Assembly: GCA_934502905.1 (NCBI GenBank)
Contig: CAKSVK010000053.1
Location: 1 to 20,171 of the forward strand
DNA length: 20,171 bases
Source of the DNA: an uncultured Chitinophagaceae bacterium
GTDB taxonomy: Bacteria > Bacteroidota > Bacteroidia > Chitinophagales > Chitinophagaceae
Reading direction: 5' to 3'
Shown here piece by piece: positions 6,775 to 14,694 of the stretch. Positions within the stretch are counted from its first letter, which is position 1. Every line of letters starts with the position of its first letter. The notes below the pieces were generated by a model. That model searched no databases. It saw only the letters and a program-made list of their open reading frames with translations, and had not been told where the DNA came from. Position numbers and translations under genes: made by a program.

Positions 6775-9700
6775 TTATTTTTTTACAAACCGCAACACAA
6801 CCAGGCTCCGGTCAATTTCCATCCGCATAAAATATACACCCGCGGGTAATCCTGAAACAGACAACATATGCTGTGATGCACCCGCAGGAATAACGGTTTC
6901 GGATACCTGCTGGGATACCTGGTTGCAGATCAAGGCTTTTACCGGAACCTGCAGCTTCTTTCCAAGATATATTGTTACATATTCCCCGGCAGGCACCGGT
7001 GCAATCCTGATGTGGGCAGCATTGTCAATTTTTACCATAACGGTAAATGAATAAGTGATCTTCCCGTCAAGATCAGTTTGACGAAGGCGGTAGTAATGCA
7101 GGCCATTACCGGGCCGCCGGTGAAGATAGCTATAATGATGACCGGTTTCCGTATCTCCCCCTGATGGTGTTGAATTTAGCATGGTAAAGTTCATTCCGTC
7201 TCCTGATACTTCGATATCGAAGCCCGCATTATTTTTTTCCCTGGATGTTTTCCATTTTACCCACACATCTTTATCTGCATTTACCTCTGCGGAAAAATTT
7301 ATCAACGTAATAGGCAGCACAGCAGCAGCATCCGTTAGGAAAAAGGTGCTGAATCCTGTAAATGATGCGGTAAACACATGTATATTGTTTCCTATGGTGC
7401 TCACGACCGGCGTCTCCAGCACCGTGTTAGCAGCATTCGCTTCCGAAAGACTGGCCGCAGAGGTTTTTGCTATTTTTATATCACCGGGGTCAATACCATC
7501 CAGCTCATCCGTTGTGAAATACAGGGAAACAGCATAACCTGCAATATCCTTGTTCTGTGAGGGCACCATACCGATCACCTTTGCCGAACGCTTTCCTCCC
7601 ATAAAAGGTGACCAGGTTGTCCCGGCTGCCTGTACGGAAGCAGCGACACATCCCAGGGTATGGTCCGTATCAAAGATACGTGCCATAAGCCTGTTCTCCG
7701 GCGAGTAGAGGTATTCGCTGCTGCCGGCGCCAGCATACAAACTTGTTTCTGAAAGCCCGGTTTCTACTGCCACACCCGTTATATCCATGCTGAAACGCAG
7801 AACAGGTTTGAAACCGGAAGGTAAATATTGTATAAGGCTGTAACCGGTGGCACAGGTAATGCCGCTTTGCATGATGAAATTGCTTTGTGTACCGTCCGAC
7901 CCATCGGAATATATGGCGATCTTATCTTTTCCTGCAGAAGCCTCTGACACGCCATTGTCAAAGCATATCTCCAGCACGAGACTGCTGAGACCGTCCCACC
8001 ATACCGGTGTGGAAAACGTAAAAGTATTCCATCCCTGCACTACGCTTTGCGCAGGAGCAGTATACACGGGTGCCAATCCATATACCGGTGTTACAGCGCC
8101 GGTGCCAAGATGAGCTGCCGGCGTAAGCCCTGCATGGATGGTAAATCCTGCATATGCACGCGTACTGAGCTTATCGGTAATATTAAAGGCAACGGACCCG
8201 ATATGCCCGGCTGACAGACCCAATGCAGTGAGTTCACCAGCCTGGTACAAAAATTGTGCACGTTGCTTATCGAGCGTGGCGTTAAACAGCTCTTCCAGGT
8301 TCGCCTGGCCCGTACCCAATGTTACCAGTCCGTTGAACGGTGCCACCAGCTCATCGTTGTCTGATATGGTAAGCGTAAGCGTGGGAATATCTGTTCCTTT
8401 TACCGCCGTGCCTCCTCCTGCATCTACTGAAAAGTGTATGTTCACAGTTTCATCTCCTTCCACATTACTATCGTCATATACCCTGATGGAAAATGAACGG
8501 GGGTCTGTTGACGAAGCCGGAAATAAAATATTGACGGATGGAAGATTAAAATCTCCATTGGTGGTTATCTCATAATCCAGTCCCTGCGTTGCCGAGCCGG
8601 TGACAGACAGGGTTACTGTTGCATCCTCCGTAGCGGCAGCGCCTATCTCCATGTTACAGGTATAATCAGTATACCGGCGGCAGCCATCGTATATGCTGCC
8701 CGTACCTTCTTTTACTGTTACTGCCTCCACAGAAAAATTAACAGCCGGAGCCTCACAAGGGATCAATGCCTGGTTTGCCGGCGCTACCAGGCCGGCCCGC
8801 GAAGGCAGGCTCATCATTGCAAGCACACGCTCCTTCTGCCCTTCGGTAAACAAGCTGGAACAATGGGTATAAGCCATCATATTATGCTCCGTATTGACGG
8901 AATACCTGCTGTAAGGCTCCGGGGTACAGGTATTATCGCCCGTGCGGCAGGCAAAGTTGTATACGCCGTTGATTACATTATTGCTTACAGGATCGGTATC
9001 GCATACCATATCACCGTCCATATAACAATCATCATCCGAGGGGCATTCTGCTGCTGAAGCAGATCCCCGGAAAGTATGGTGCAGCCCGAATGCGTGCCCG
9101 ATCTCATGCGGCAATACCTTGTTACCGGCATTCACCTGCGTGGCCAGCATAACGGTTCCATCCAGTTCCGGGGGATAGCCCGGCAGATAAGCATACCCTG
9201 CTACAAACTGTCCCGATGTACCGTCTTTACCGTCTATTTTATTAACGATCCAGATATTATAATACCCGGCAGGATCCCAGCGGGAGCGGTTTTTCAGTGT
9301 GACCTCCGGAACGCCGTCAGCTGTATTGGCATTGAGCCCCCGGGTTACATAATCCTGCAGCGAAGACGCATCTACCCGGTTAATGCCGGTGGTGCTGCCG
9401 CAGGCCGGCGTTCTTTTCGCCAGCTCAAACCGGACCTGGATATCCGTAACTCCAACGCCTCCCTGCTGGGGCTCCATGCCCGGCCAGGTGCCTACAAATA
9501 CCTGGTTCAGGTAGTCAATCATCGCATGGATACGTGCATCGGAAGGATTATAAACGGTACCAACGGCGCCCCCGGTATGCATGACATGCACTACCACCGG
9601 AATAGTATGCAGCGTCGTAGCTGTTTTCATGGAAGGCCCCGATCTTTTATTGGAGATATACCTCCTCACCGCTTCGTTCATTTCTTTGACCTGCGCAGCC

Positions 9701-9825
9701 AAAACGGGATCTTTGAGCAACACATCGTTTTTTTCATCAAAAAAACAAATTCCCTGGGCGGATACCTCCATTGCGGATACCAATGAAAATATGGTCGCCA
9801 GAAAACCAATAATGTAATTTTTCAT
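6775..9825 (-). CDS. Secreted M43-family zinc metallopeptidase with Calx-beta domain and T9SS sorting domain
   Basis: A 1016-aa secreted protease. I chose the ATG at 9825 because it begins a clean signal peptide (MKNYIIGFLATIFSL, cleavage after VSAQ); the longer frame to 9870 adds 15 residues that would spoil it. The pappalysin/cytophagalysin-type zinc motif HEIGHAFGLHH is at 240-250, with the Met-turn in HNMMAY near 316. Several cysteine-rich stretches follow (SDDDCYMDGDMVCDTD). A Calx-beta domain covers about 365-491, ending LTLTISDND. Residues about 500-690 form a beta-rich domain seen in other secreted Bacteroidota proteins (RAQFLYQAGELTALGL, GWNTFTF). A further beta-sandwich module (about 850-935, LPITLINFSAEV onward) leads into a type A T9SS domain of about 75 residues ending AGVYFMRMEIDRSLVVLRF then VKK. 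Export by T9SS to the cell surface or medium is expected, with proteins as substrates. Confidence 0.93.
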   Translation of the reverse strand: MKNYIIGFLATIFSLVSAMEVSAQGICFFDEKNDVLLKDPVLAAQVKEMNEAVRRYISNKRSGPSMKTATTLHTIPVVVHVMHTGGAVGTVYNPSDARIHAMIDYLNQVFVGTWPGMEPQQGGVGVTDIQVRFELAKRTPACGSTTGINRVDASSLQDYVTRGLNANTADGVPEVTLKNRSRWDPAGYYNIWIVNKIDGKDGTSGQFVAGYAYLPGYPPELDGTVMLATQVNAGNKVLPHEIGHAFGLHHTFRGSASAAECPSDDDCYMDGDMVCDTDPVSNNVINGVYNFACRTGDNTCTPEPYSRYSVNTEHNMMAYTHCSSLFTEGQKERVLAMMSLPSRAGLVAPANQALIPCEAPAVNFSVEAVTVKEGTGSIYDGCRRYTDYTCNMEIGAAATEDATVTLSVTGSATQGLDYEITTNGDFNLPSVNILFPASSTDPRSFSIRVYDDSNVEGDETVNIHFSVDAGGGTAVKGTDIPTLTLTISDNDELVAPFNGLVTLGTGQANLEELFNATLDKQRAQFLYQAGELTALGLSAGHIGSVAFNITDKLSTRAYAGFTIHAGLTPAAHLGTGAVTPVYGLAPVYTAPAQSVVQGWNTFTFSTPVWWDGLSSLVLEICFDNGVSEASAGKDKIAIYSDGSDGTQSNFIMQSGITCATGYSLIQYLPSGFKPVLRFSMDITGVAVETGLSETSLYAGAGSSEYLYSPENRLMARIFDTDHTLGCVAASVQAAGTTWSPFMGGKRSAKVIGMVPSQNKDIAGYAVSLYFTTDELDGIDPGDIKIAKTSAASLSEANAANTVLETPVVSTIGNNIHVFTASFTGFSTFFLTDAAAVLPITLINFSAEVNADKDVWVKWKTSREKNNAGFDIEVSGDGMNFTMLNSTPSGGDTETGHHYSYLHRRPGNGLHYYRLRQTDLDGKITYSFTVMVKIDNAAHIRIAPVPAGEYVTIYLGKKLQVPVKALICNQVSQQVSETVIPAGASQHMLSVSGLPAGVYFMRMEIDRSLVVLRFVKK

Positions 9826-9949
9826 GTAATAACTGGATTGGGGTGAAACGGGTGCGCTACTGAAGACCAATATAGGACAATTAGAATAGTCTTAACAGAA
9901 AAACTTCAAAATCTGTATCGCATTGATACGCCGGAAGCTTCTTCGCACC

Positions 9950-9957
9950 TATTTTTG
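9950..9957 (+). promoter_or_regulatory. Candidate -7 element of the outer-membrane barrel gene
   Basis: TATTTTTG fits TAnnTTTG and lies 57 bases before the ATG at 10015. A TTG at 9923-9925 is 24 bases upstream, slightly too far for a good -33 element. Confidence 0.35.
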
Positions 9958-10014
9958 CAAGTAAATAAAACAACACGTTTATCGTTTTAACGTCTATTAT
10001 TTATTACATTAAAA

Positions 10015-10578
10015 ATGATACCGATGAAAAAATGCTTGATGATATTTTTACTCAGTGGTTTATGTTGTATGCAGTTGCATGCGCAGGAGGAAGACAAAGA
10101 AGAGCCGCAACCCCAGGGCTTCGACAAGTCCAAACTATTCTTCGGAGGTAATTTCGGTTTAACATTCGGCTCCAACACTTTTATCAATATATCGCCCCAG
10201 GTGGGCTACCGGTTCAATCAATACCTTGCGGCAGGAGCGGGTCCCAGCTTTATATACTACAGTTACCGGAGGGCTAATGAGCGCTACCGCCAGGGATATG
10301 CAGGCGCAAATGTCTTTGGCAGGTTTTATCCTATGCAATACCTGTTTGTGCAGGCACAGCCGGAATTTAACTATATGTGGGGTTCATTAAAATACAACGA
10401 CGTGACGGAAAAGCTGGAAGGAAGAATGATCCCATCTGTTTTACTGGGTGCCGGCGGCGCTATTCCTATGGGAGGGCGTAACGGCGCATTGCTGCTGATG
10501 CTGCAATATGACGTTATCCAGGACGCTTACAGCCCCTACGGTAATAAGGCTTTCTTTACGGTCGGGTACAACTTTTAG
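10015..10578 (+). CDS. Small outer-membrane beta-barrel protein
   Basis: A 187-aa exported protein with a signal peptide ending in LHAQ. After an acidic, proline-containing spacer (EEDKEEPQPQGF) the mature part has about eight amphipathic strands, for example FFGGNFGLTFGS, SPQVGYRFNQYLAAGAGPSF, GANVFGRFYP, LFVQAQPEFNYMW, PSVLLGAGGAIPMGG and LLMLQYDVI, and it ends in the aromatic residues VGYNF typical of barrel insertion signals. It resembles the OmpA/OmpW-like eight-strand barrels annotated as outer-membrane beta-barrel proteins in Bacteroidota; no binding function is evident. ATG codons at 10015 and 10024 (MKKCLM) both give a signal peptide; 10024 is an equally good start. The last four bases overlap the end of the convergent bshB1 gene. 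Confidence 0.8.
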   Translation: MIPMKKCLMIFLLSGLCCMQLHAQEEDKEEPQPQGFDKSKLFFGGNFGLTFGSNTFINISPQVGYRFNQYLAAGAGPSFIYYSYRRANERYRQGYAGANVFGRFYPMQYLFVQAQPEFNYMWGSLKYNDVTEKLEGRMIPSVLLGAGGAIPMGGRNGALLLMLQYDVIQDAYSPYGNKAFFTVGYNF

Positions 10579-11312
10579 GTATCCTTCTGAATAAAAGAAT
10601 CAAAGTTGTCTATGCCGATCATTTTTTCCGTGCGAAAACCTTCAGCATAAGGCACACCGATCATTTTTCCGAACATCGCGGTTCTGCCTATAATGGAATT
10701 CAGGAACCCGGGAGTGGAAATATAGGTTTGCGGCTCATCCGAGCTATATGCAGAAGAATGAAATTGTGAGCTGTAAGCCTTGATCGCATCTAATTTCCGG
10801 TCAAATACGGCTGTGATATCGTATACAAAATCCGGCTCGTAATACCGGTCCTGTATGTAGTGAAATACATACTTCGGGCGCCAGTGCTGCTGCGGCTTAT
10901 CATCCTCATCTGTTGTTTCTATTTTACGAAGTCCGCTCAGGAAACAGGCGTCTTTTATCAGGTGTCCTGCGCGTCCGTGATCAGGGTGCCGGTCATCAAG
11001 GGCATTTGAAAGGACAATTTCCGGCTGGTATTTGCGAATATATCTGATCAGCAACCGCTGGTGCGTTTCATCGTTACGGAAAAAGCCGTCTGCCATTCCA
11101 AGGTTTTCACGAACATCCAGTTGCATGATCTCTGAAGCAGTAGCTGCTTCAATGGCCCTGGTCTCCACACTACCCCTGGTACCGAGCTCTCCCTGTGTAA
11201 GGTCAATAACACCCACTTTCTTATTACGGAGCTTTTCCATCATTAAGGTACCTGCGCACCCCAGCTCCACATCATCCGGGTGAACGGCTATTGCAAGAAT
11301 ATCTAATTTCAT
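10575..11312 (-). CDS. bshB1: Bacillithiol biosynthesis deacetylase BshB1
   Basis: A 245-aa zinc-dependent N-deacetylase of the LmbE/PIG-L family. In bacillithiol synthesis BshB removes the acetyl group from GlcNAc-malate to give GlcN-malate, to which cysteine is then added. The zinc-site motif AVHPDDVELG is at residues 9-18 (His11, Asp14) and RHPDHG at 108-113 supplies the second histidine (His112); Asp13 is the expected general base. The motif TQGELGTRGS (39-48) and the C-terminal segments SQFHSS and YAEGFRTEKM match the BshB1 subgroup and not the mycothiol enzyme MshB. Length is normal. It lies 52 bases downstream of the RidA-like gene on the same strand, and a 12-bp inverted repeat covers its start codon and a TATTTTG promoter-like sequence. 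The other bsh genes are not in this window. Confidence 0.9.
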   Translation of the reverse strand: MKLDILAIAVHPDDVELGCAGTLMMEKLRNKKVGVIDLTQGELGTRGSVETRAIEAATASEIMQLDVRENLGMADGFFRNDETHQRLLIRYIRKYQPEIVLSNALDDRHPDHGRAGHLIKDACFLSGLRKIETTDEDDKPQQHWRPKYVFHYIQDRYYEPDFVYDITAVFDRKLDAIKAYSSQFHSSAYSSDEPQTYISTPGFLNSIIGRTAMFGKMIGVPYAEGFRTEKMIGIDNFDSFIQKDT

Positions 11313-11353
11313 GGGTGCAAAATAAAGACATTTAGTCCTTTTTTTGCACCCAT
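11311..11353. promoter_or_regulatory. 12-bp perfect inverted repeat over the bshB1 start and promoter
   Basis: ATGGGTGCAAAA (11311-11322) and TTTTGCACCCAT (11342-11353) are exact reverse complements separated by 19 bases; the spacer can pair further, imperfectly. The arm next to bshB1 contains two bases of its ATG and the end of TTATTTTG (11325-11318 on the minus strand), which ends five bases before the start codon. It could be an operator or an RNA hairpin that hides the start codon. No T tract follows on the bshB1 side, so a terminator for the RidA-like gene is unlikely. Confidence 0.55.
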
Positions 11354-11364
11354 TAATAAATACA

Positions 11365-11772
11365 TCAACGAGCTGCTACCGCCTCTATTTCTATAGCCAT
11401 TTGCGGAAAAGTCAACGCTTTAACTTCTTTTAAAGTGCAGGAAGGCACCAGCCTGAAGCTTTTCAGCCGGGAAGCGATCGTGTCGTAACTTCCGAAAAAA
11501 GCATCTAAAGACGTGGTATAAAAATTTAAGCTGGTAACATCAGATAACGTATACCCGGTTTGCCGGAGCTGTTGTTCCAGGTTGGTGAAACATTGTGCGA
11601 GTTGCTCCTCCATGCTGCCGTATACCGGGTTGCCGGATTCATCTATCATTATTTGTCCCGAACAGGAAATAATAGTAGCAGATCCCGGGATTTTTTCCTC
11701 TGCAGATTTTCCGTTATGGAGGGCCCAGGGGTTTATCATCGTTTTCTTAAAAGGAACAGTAATTGCTTCCAT
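11365..11772 (-). CDS. RidA-family (YjgF/UK114) protein without the canonical catalytic arginine
   Basis: A 135-aa member of the RidA superfamily of small trimeric proteins. Canonical RidA hydrolyses reactive enamine/imine intermediates. Seen here are the SCSGQIMIDESGNPV strand (36-50), the helix SMEEQLAQCFTNLEQQL and the C-terminal strand MAIEIEAVA (125-133). The arginine that holds the substrate carboxylate in canonical RidA (in the PxRSCVEV motif) is missing: the corresponding stretch is VPSCTLKEV (109-117), putting Cys or Thr near that site, as in the other Rid subfamilies that lack imine deaminase activity. It may therefore have another role. It is upstream of bshB1 on the same strand and divergent from the secreted hydrolase. 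Confidence 0.85.
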   Translation of the reverse strand: MEAITVPFKKTMINPWALHNGKSAEEKIPGSATIISCSGQIMIDESGNPVYGSMEEQLAQCFTNLEQQLRQTGYTLSDVTSLNFYTTSLDAFFGSYDTIASRLKSFRLVPSCTLKEVKALTFPQMAIEIEAVAAR

Positions 11773-12009
11773 CAGTGTGTTTTTGTAATTTGGAATTTTA
11801 GTCTGTGTAAATTTCTCTCATCCGTTATTCCATATGTGATCGATGTTGTAAGATCATTCCCCGATCCGGTTCGTTGCACCGGTAATTATTTAAAGTTTGA
11901 TTGACCGGATATCACTTTACCGCAAGGAATATTCCTAAACGGTAAAATTCATAAATTGTATTGTTAAACACATCACAAATAGTTATAAACTGCCTTTAAT
12001 AAATGATGT

Positions 12010-13164
12010 ATGGTTAAAAGATTCGTCCTTTTTTTAACAATGACTGTATTCATCCTGCCCGTCTGTGCCCAGAAGGAATTATGCGTGGGCGCATATTTTA
12101 CGGAACAACAGGGAAAAGATCTTTTACAAACACTCGCGCCTGCCGACCTGAACAGCTGGCAGCAGCGTGCTGCCCTGGTAAGACAGCAATTGAAGCAGGG
12201 TATGGAACTCAATAACTGGCCGGCTGTACCAGTGGGAAAACCGGTAATTCATGGTAAGAAGATAATGGATGGTTATACGGTTGAAAATGTATTTTTTGAG
12301 AGCCTGCCCGGCTTCTATATAACCGGCAACCTGTACAGACCCTTACACGAACAGAAAAGTTATGCCGGTATTTTGTGTCCGCATGGTCATGGAAATAACC
12401 CCGAAGGACGTTTCCGTGAACAAACCCAGAAACGGTGCGCCACGCTCGCCAGGATGGGCGCAGTTGTTTTTGTATGGGATATGATCGGGCAGGGAGATTC
12501 CAGGCAATGTAGCCACAAGCTGGAAAAAGGACTTAAGCTGCAAACCATTAACAGCAAAAGAGCGCTGGACTTCCTGCTGTCGCTGCCGGGCATAGATACC
12601 GGCCGGGTAGCCATGACGGGTGAATCGGGCGGTGGCACGCAAACCTTTATGCTAACAGCATTGGATAACCGAATTAAAGTATCAGTACCCTGCGTGATGG
12701 TATCCGCACACTTTTTCGGAGGGTGTACGTGCGAAAGCGGTATGCCGGTACACAAAAGCGGAAGCTACCAGACCAATAATGTGGAAATAACGGCACTTGC
12801 CGCTCCGCGTCCTCTCCTGCTGATTTCTGACGGGGACGACTGGACCAAAAACAACCCGGAAGTTGAATTTCCATATCTCCGGAAGATATACGGCCTGTAC
12901 GGTAAGCCTCTCAACACGGAGCTGGTACACCTCCCCGATGAAAAGCATGACTATGGCCCCTCCAAAAGAAAAGCGATGTACACTTTTATGGCAAAACATC
13001 TCCGGCTGGACCTTCAACAGGTATTGGACAGGACGGGAAACATAGACGAAAGCCGGTCATCGGTGCTGGATCAGTCGGAACTGGAAGTTTACAATGCAGA
13101 TCATCCCCTTCCATCACATGCCGTGCAGGGGGATGAAGCGGTTTTAAAGCTACTCGATTTCTAA
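12010..13164 (+). CDS. Secreted alpha/beta hydrolase of the acetyl-xylan-esterase-like type
   Basis: A 384-aa exported hydrolase. Residues 1-20 form a signal peptide (MVKRFVLFLTMTVFILPVCA). The core is an alpha/beta hydrolase: the oxyanion/strand segment GILCPHGHG (120-128), the GQGDSR turn (160-165), the nucleophile motif GESGGG (204-209) with Ser206, a likely catalytic acid in ISDGDDWT (around Asp274-277) and His313 in DEKHDYG. A conserved cysteine-containing stretch FFGGCTCESG (235-244) is typical of a secreted Bacteroidota subgroup related to acetyl-xylan or glucuronoyl esterases. The first 100 residues form an N-terminal extension. The likely task is de-esterification of plant polysaccharide or a similar polymer in the periplasm or at the surface, but no polysaccharide-utilisation genes are adjacent, so the substrate is open. 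Confidence 0.82.
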   Translation: MVKRFVLFLTMTVFILPVCAQKELCVGAYFTEQQGKDLLQTLAPADLNSWQQRAALVRQQLKQGMELNNWPAVPVGKPVIHGKKIMDGYTVENVFFESLPGFYITGNLYRPLHEQKSYAGILCPHGHGNNPEGRFREQTQKRCATLARMGAVVFVWDMIGQGDSRQCSHKLEKGLKLQTINSKRALDFLLSLPGIDTGRVAMTGESGGGTQTFMLTALDNRIKVSVPCVMVSAHFFGGCTCESGMPVHKSGSYQTNNVEITALAAPRPLLLISDGDDWTKNNPEVEFPYLRKIYGLYGKPLNTELVHLPDEKHDYGPSKRKAMYTFMAKHLRLDLQQVLDRTGNIDESRSSVLDQSELEVYNADHPLPSHAVQGDEAVLKLLDF

Positions 13165-13199
13165 TTTTTCCAGGTGAAGGAAAAGGAATATAACAAAAC

Positions 13200-13221
13200 G
13201 GGCTGCCAATCATAGCAGCCC
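13200..13221. terminator. GC-rich hairpin after the secreted hydrolase gene
   Basis: GGGCTGC (13200-13206) pairs perfectly with GCAGCCC (13215-13221) around an 8-base loop, 36 bases after the hydrolase stop. There is no T run on the plus side; on the minus side GTTTTGTT follows. It may end or protect the hydrolase mRNA, or stop minus-strand read-through. Confidence 0.4.
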
Positions 13222-13382
13222 GGCACATCTGACGAATGTTATTGGGGAATATTCAGCAATGCGCAAAATATTTTCATAAGCAAAGGTAAAGATGATACAG
13301 GTACGGGGTATATAATGTGCATTTCGCTACCGGCCGGCATCTCACCGCCCGAAAAATTTGTATAAAACGAACACCTGAACGC

Positions 13383-13460
13383 TCACCGAAGGTAAATCAT
13401 CCTGTATAATTTCCCGGGAAGGCAGATCGGTCTTCACCATCCTATACAGGATGCCGGTGA
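13383..13460. repeat. Nested inverted repeat in a non-coding region
   Basis: CATCCTGTATA (13398-13408) and TATACAGGATG (13443-13453) are perfect reverse complements, enclosed by a second pair TCACCG (13383-13388) and CGGTGA (13455-13460). The central 34 bases contain the palindrome TTCCCGGGAA. It could be a structured RNA or a protein-binding site; there is no T tract. Confidence 0.5.
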
Positions 13461-13659
13461 TTCAGTTATTGTATACAAAGGAAGTTTTCTTCGGTTCGCA
13501 TGAAGGGCTCCTTCAGCATTTCAATCTTCACAGCTATTGGTCTGTTACAGGATATATGGAAAGGATAAACCCTTTTCTACCGGGCTTACCATGTAATAAC
13601 GTCAAATATGTATAATTTATTTCCACTATGGATAAAATATTTTTAATAAACCTGCCATT

Positions 13660-13690
13660 AAAAAAGGCAAGCCGCATCCGGCCTGCCTTT
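13660..13690 (-). terminator. Intrinsic terminator of dapD
   Basis: A 12-bp stem with one A-C mismatch (13663-13674 with 13679-13690, loop CATC) is followed on the minus strand by six or more T (13665-13660). It lies about 130 bases beyond the dapD stop. Confidence 0.75.
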
Positions 13691-13821
13691 CACAAGAAAT
13701 AAAAATATTTTGCACAGATAAATTATTAGGAAATGAAGCAACAAAATGATGGTTAACGCCCCTTCATCTCTTAATAATCCGAAGAAACATACATCGGATA
13801 CGAATACAATACTTTTATTAT

Positions 13822-14634
13822 TTATACACTTACATTAAAATCTCTCAAAGCGTCATTCAGGCTGGTTTTGAGGTCTGTGCTGGCTTTTCGCTGGCCAATG
13901 ATCAGGGCGCAGCCCACGCCATATTCTCCTGCGGGGAATTTTTTATGATAAGTTCCCGGTATCACCACACTCCTCGCCGGTACCCTTCCTTTGTGCTCCA
14001 CCGGCTCCGGCCCGCTTACATCAATGATCTTGGTACTTTTTGTCAACACCACATTGGCGCCTAATACTGCTTCTTTCTCCACGATCACACCTTCCACTAC
14101 AATACACCGGCTGCCTATAAAGCAACCGTCTTCCACGATCACAGGGCTCGCCTGCAAAGGCTCCAGCACACCGCCTATACCTACGCCACCGCTCAGGTGT
14201 ACCCCCTTCCCTATCTGCGCGCAGCTCCCTACTGTCGCCCAGGTATCCACCATAGTGCCCTCGTCTACATATGCACCGATATTCACGTAAGAAGGCATTA
14301 ACACAACTGTCCGGGCTATATAGGCGCCATAACGGGCAACCGCATGCGGAACTGCTCTTACACCCAGCTCCTTATATCCGCTTTTCAATAACATTTTATC
14401 GTAAAACTCCATGGGGCCTGCGTGCCAGGTCTGCATGGGCTGTATACCAAAATACATCAGTATCGCCTGTTTTACCCATTCGTTCACCACCCACCCATTT
14501 TCAGAAGGAGATGCGGTACGCAACCTGCCTTTATCAACATCTTCAATCACGATCTTAACCGCTTCTACATATTTCTCGTCCTTTAAAAGTTCCCTGTTTT
14601 GCCAGGCCTCAACAATTAAGCTTTGTACATCCAT
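13822..14634 (-). CDS. dapD: 2,3,4,5-tetrahydropyridine-2,6-dicarboxylate N-succinyltransferase
   Basis: A 270-aa DapD, which transfers succinyl from succinyl-CoA to tetrahydrodipicolinate in the succinylase branch of lysine and meso-diaminopimelate synthesis; cytoplasmic trimer. The start is the ATG at 14634 (MDVQSLIVEAW), which aligns with the normal N-terminus; the frame also opens from a TTG at 14652, but that triplet lies inside the promoter element. The helical N-terminal domain runs to about residue 95 (NEWVKQAILMYFGI). The left-handed beta-helix follows, with hexapeptide repeats from NIGAYVDEGTMVDTWATVGS through IVVEGVIVEKEAVLGANVVL. The C-terminal part has VVIPGTYHKKFPAGEYGVGC. All family segments appear intact. 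It is a single-gene unit divergent from the Sua5-family gene, with its own terminator. Confidence 0.95.
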   Translation of the reverse strand: MDVQSLIVEAWQNRELLKDEKYVEAVKIVIEDVDKGRLRTASPSENGWVVNEWVKQAILMYFGIQPMQTWHAGPMEFYDKMLLKSGYKELGVRAVPHAVARYGAYIARTVVLMPSYVNIGAYVDEGTMVDTWATVGSCAQIGKGVHLSGGVGIGGVLEPLQASPVIVEDGCFIGSRCIVVEGVIVEKEAVLGANVVLTKSTKIIDVSGPEPVEHKGRVPARSVVIPGTYHKKFPAGEYGVGCALIIGQRKASTDLKTSLNDALRDFNVSV

Positions 14635-14649
14635 TGTTAATTCTTTTTG

Positions 14650-14657
14650 CAAACATA
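14650..14657 (-). promoter_or_regulatory. -7 element of dapD, close to the start codon
   Basis: TATGTTTG on the minus strand fits TAnnTTTG and ends 15 bases before the dapD ATG at 14634, predicting a leader of only about 10 bases. No clear -33 element is seen. Confidence 0.5.
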
Positions 14658-14682
14658 ATTAGTTTGGGTTTCTCTTCCATAG

Positions 14683-14690
14683 TATTTTTG
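14683..14690 (+). promoter_or_regulatory. -7 element of the Sua5-family gene, nearly abutting the start codon
   Basis: TATTTTTG fits TAnnTTTG and ends 4 bases before the ATG at 14695, so the mRNA should be leaderless or nearly so. A TTTG at 14663-14666 is 16 bases upstream, shorter than the usual 19-21. Confidence 0.5.
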
Positions 14691-14694
14691 CACA

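Larger units (their letters stand above)
13165..13821. other. 657-base non-coding stretch between the secreted hydrolase and dapD
   Basis: No intact gene. From left to right: a GC-rich hairpin (13200-13221), a nested long-range inverted repeat (13383-13460), a short hairpin TGAAGG-GCT-CCTTCA (13501-13515) and the dapD terminator (13663-13690), listed separately where supported. The minus strand has two open stretches, about 13580-13476 (around VKIEMLKEPFMRTEENF) and about 13464-13346 (around VKTDLPSREIIQDDLPSV), which sound protein-like but are in different frames and each bounded by stops. They could be a decayed gene. No tRNA was recognised. Confidence 0.5.

Noticed and set aside
6768..6787. 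TGTAAA / TTTACA stem between the ligase and peptidase genes as a terminator
   Set aside because: Only six AT-rich pairs, overlapping both coding ends; too weak to call.
9826..9870. Upstream extension of the M43 peptidase by 15 residues
   Set aside because: The signal peptide begins at the ATG at 9825; the extension would place a non-signal sequence in front of it.
13346..13580. Minus-strand pieces VKIEMLKEPFMRTEENF and VKTDLPSREIIQDDLPSV as an intact gene
   Set aside because: They are in different frames with stop codons between them; at most a decayed gene, mentioned as part of the gap.
14635..14652. TTG start for dapD adding six residues
   Set aside because: The TTG lies within the TATGTTTG promoter element; the ATG at 14634 gives the family N-terminus.
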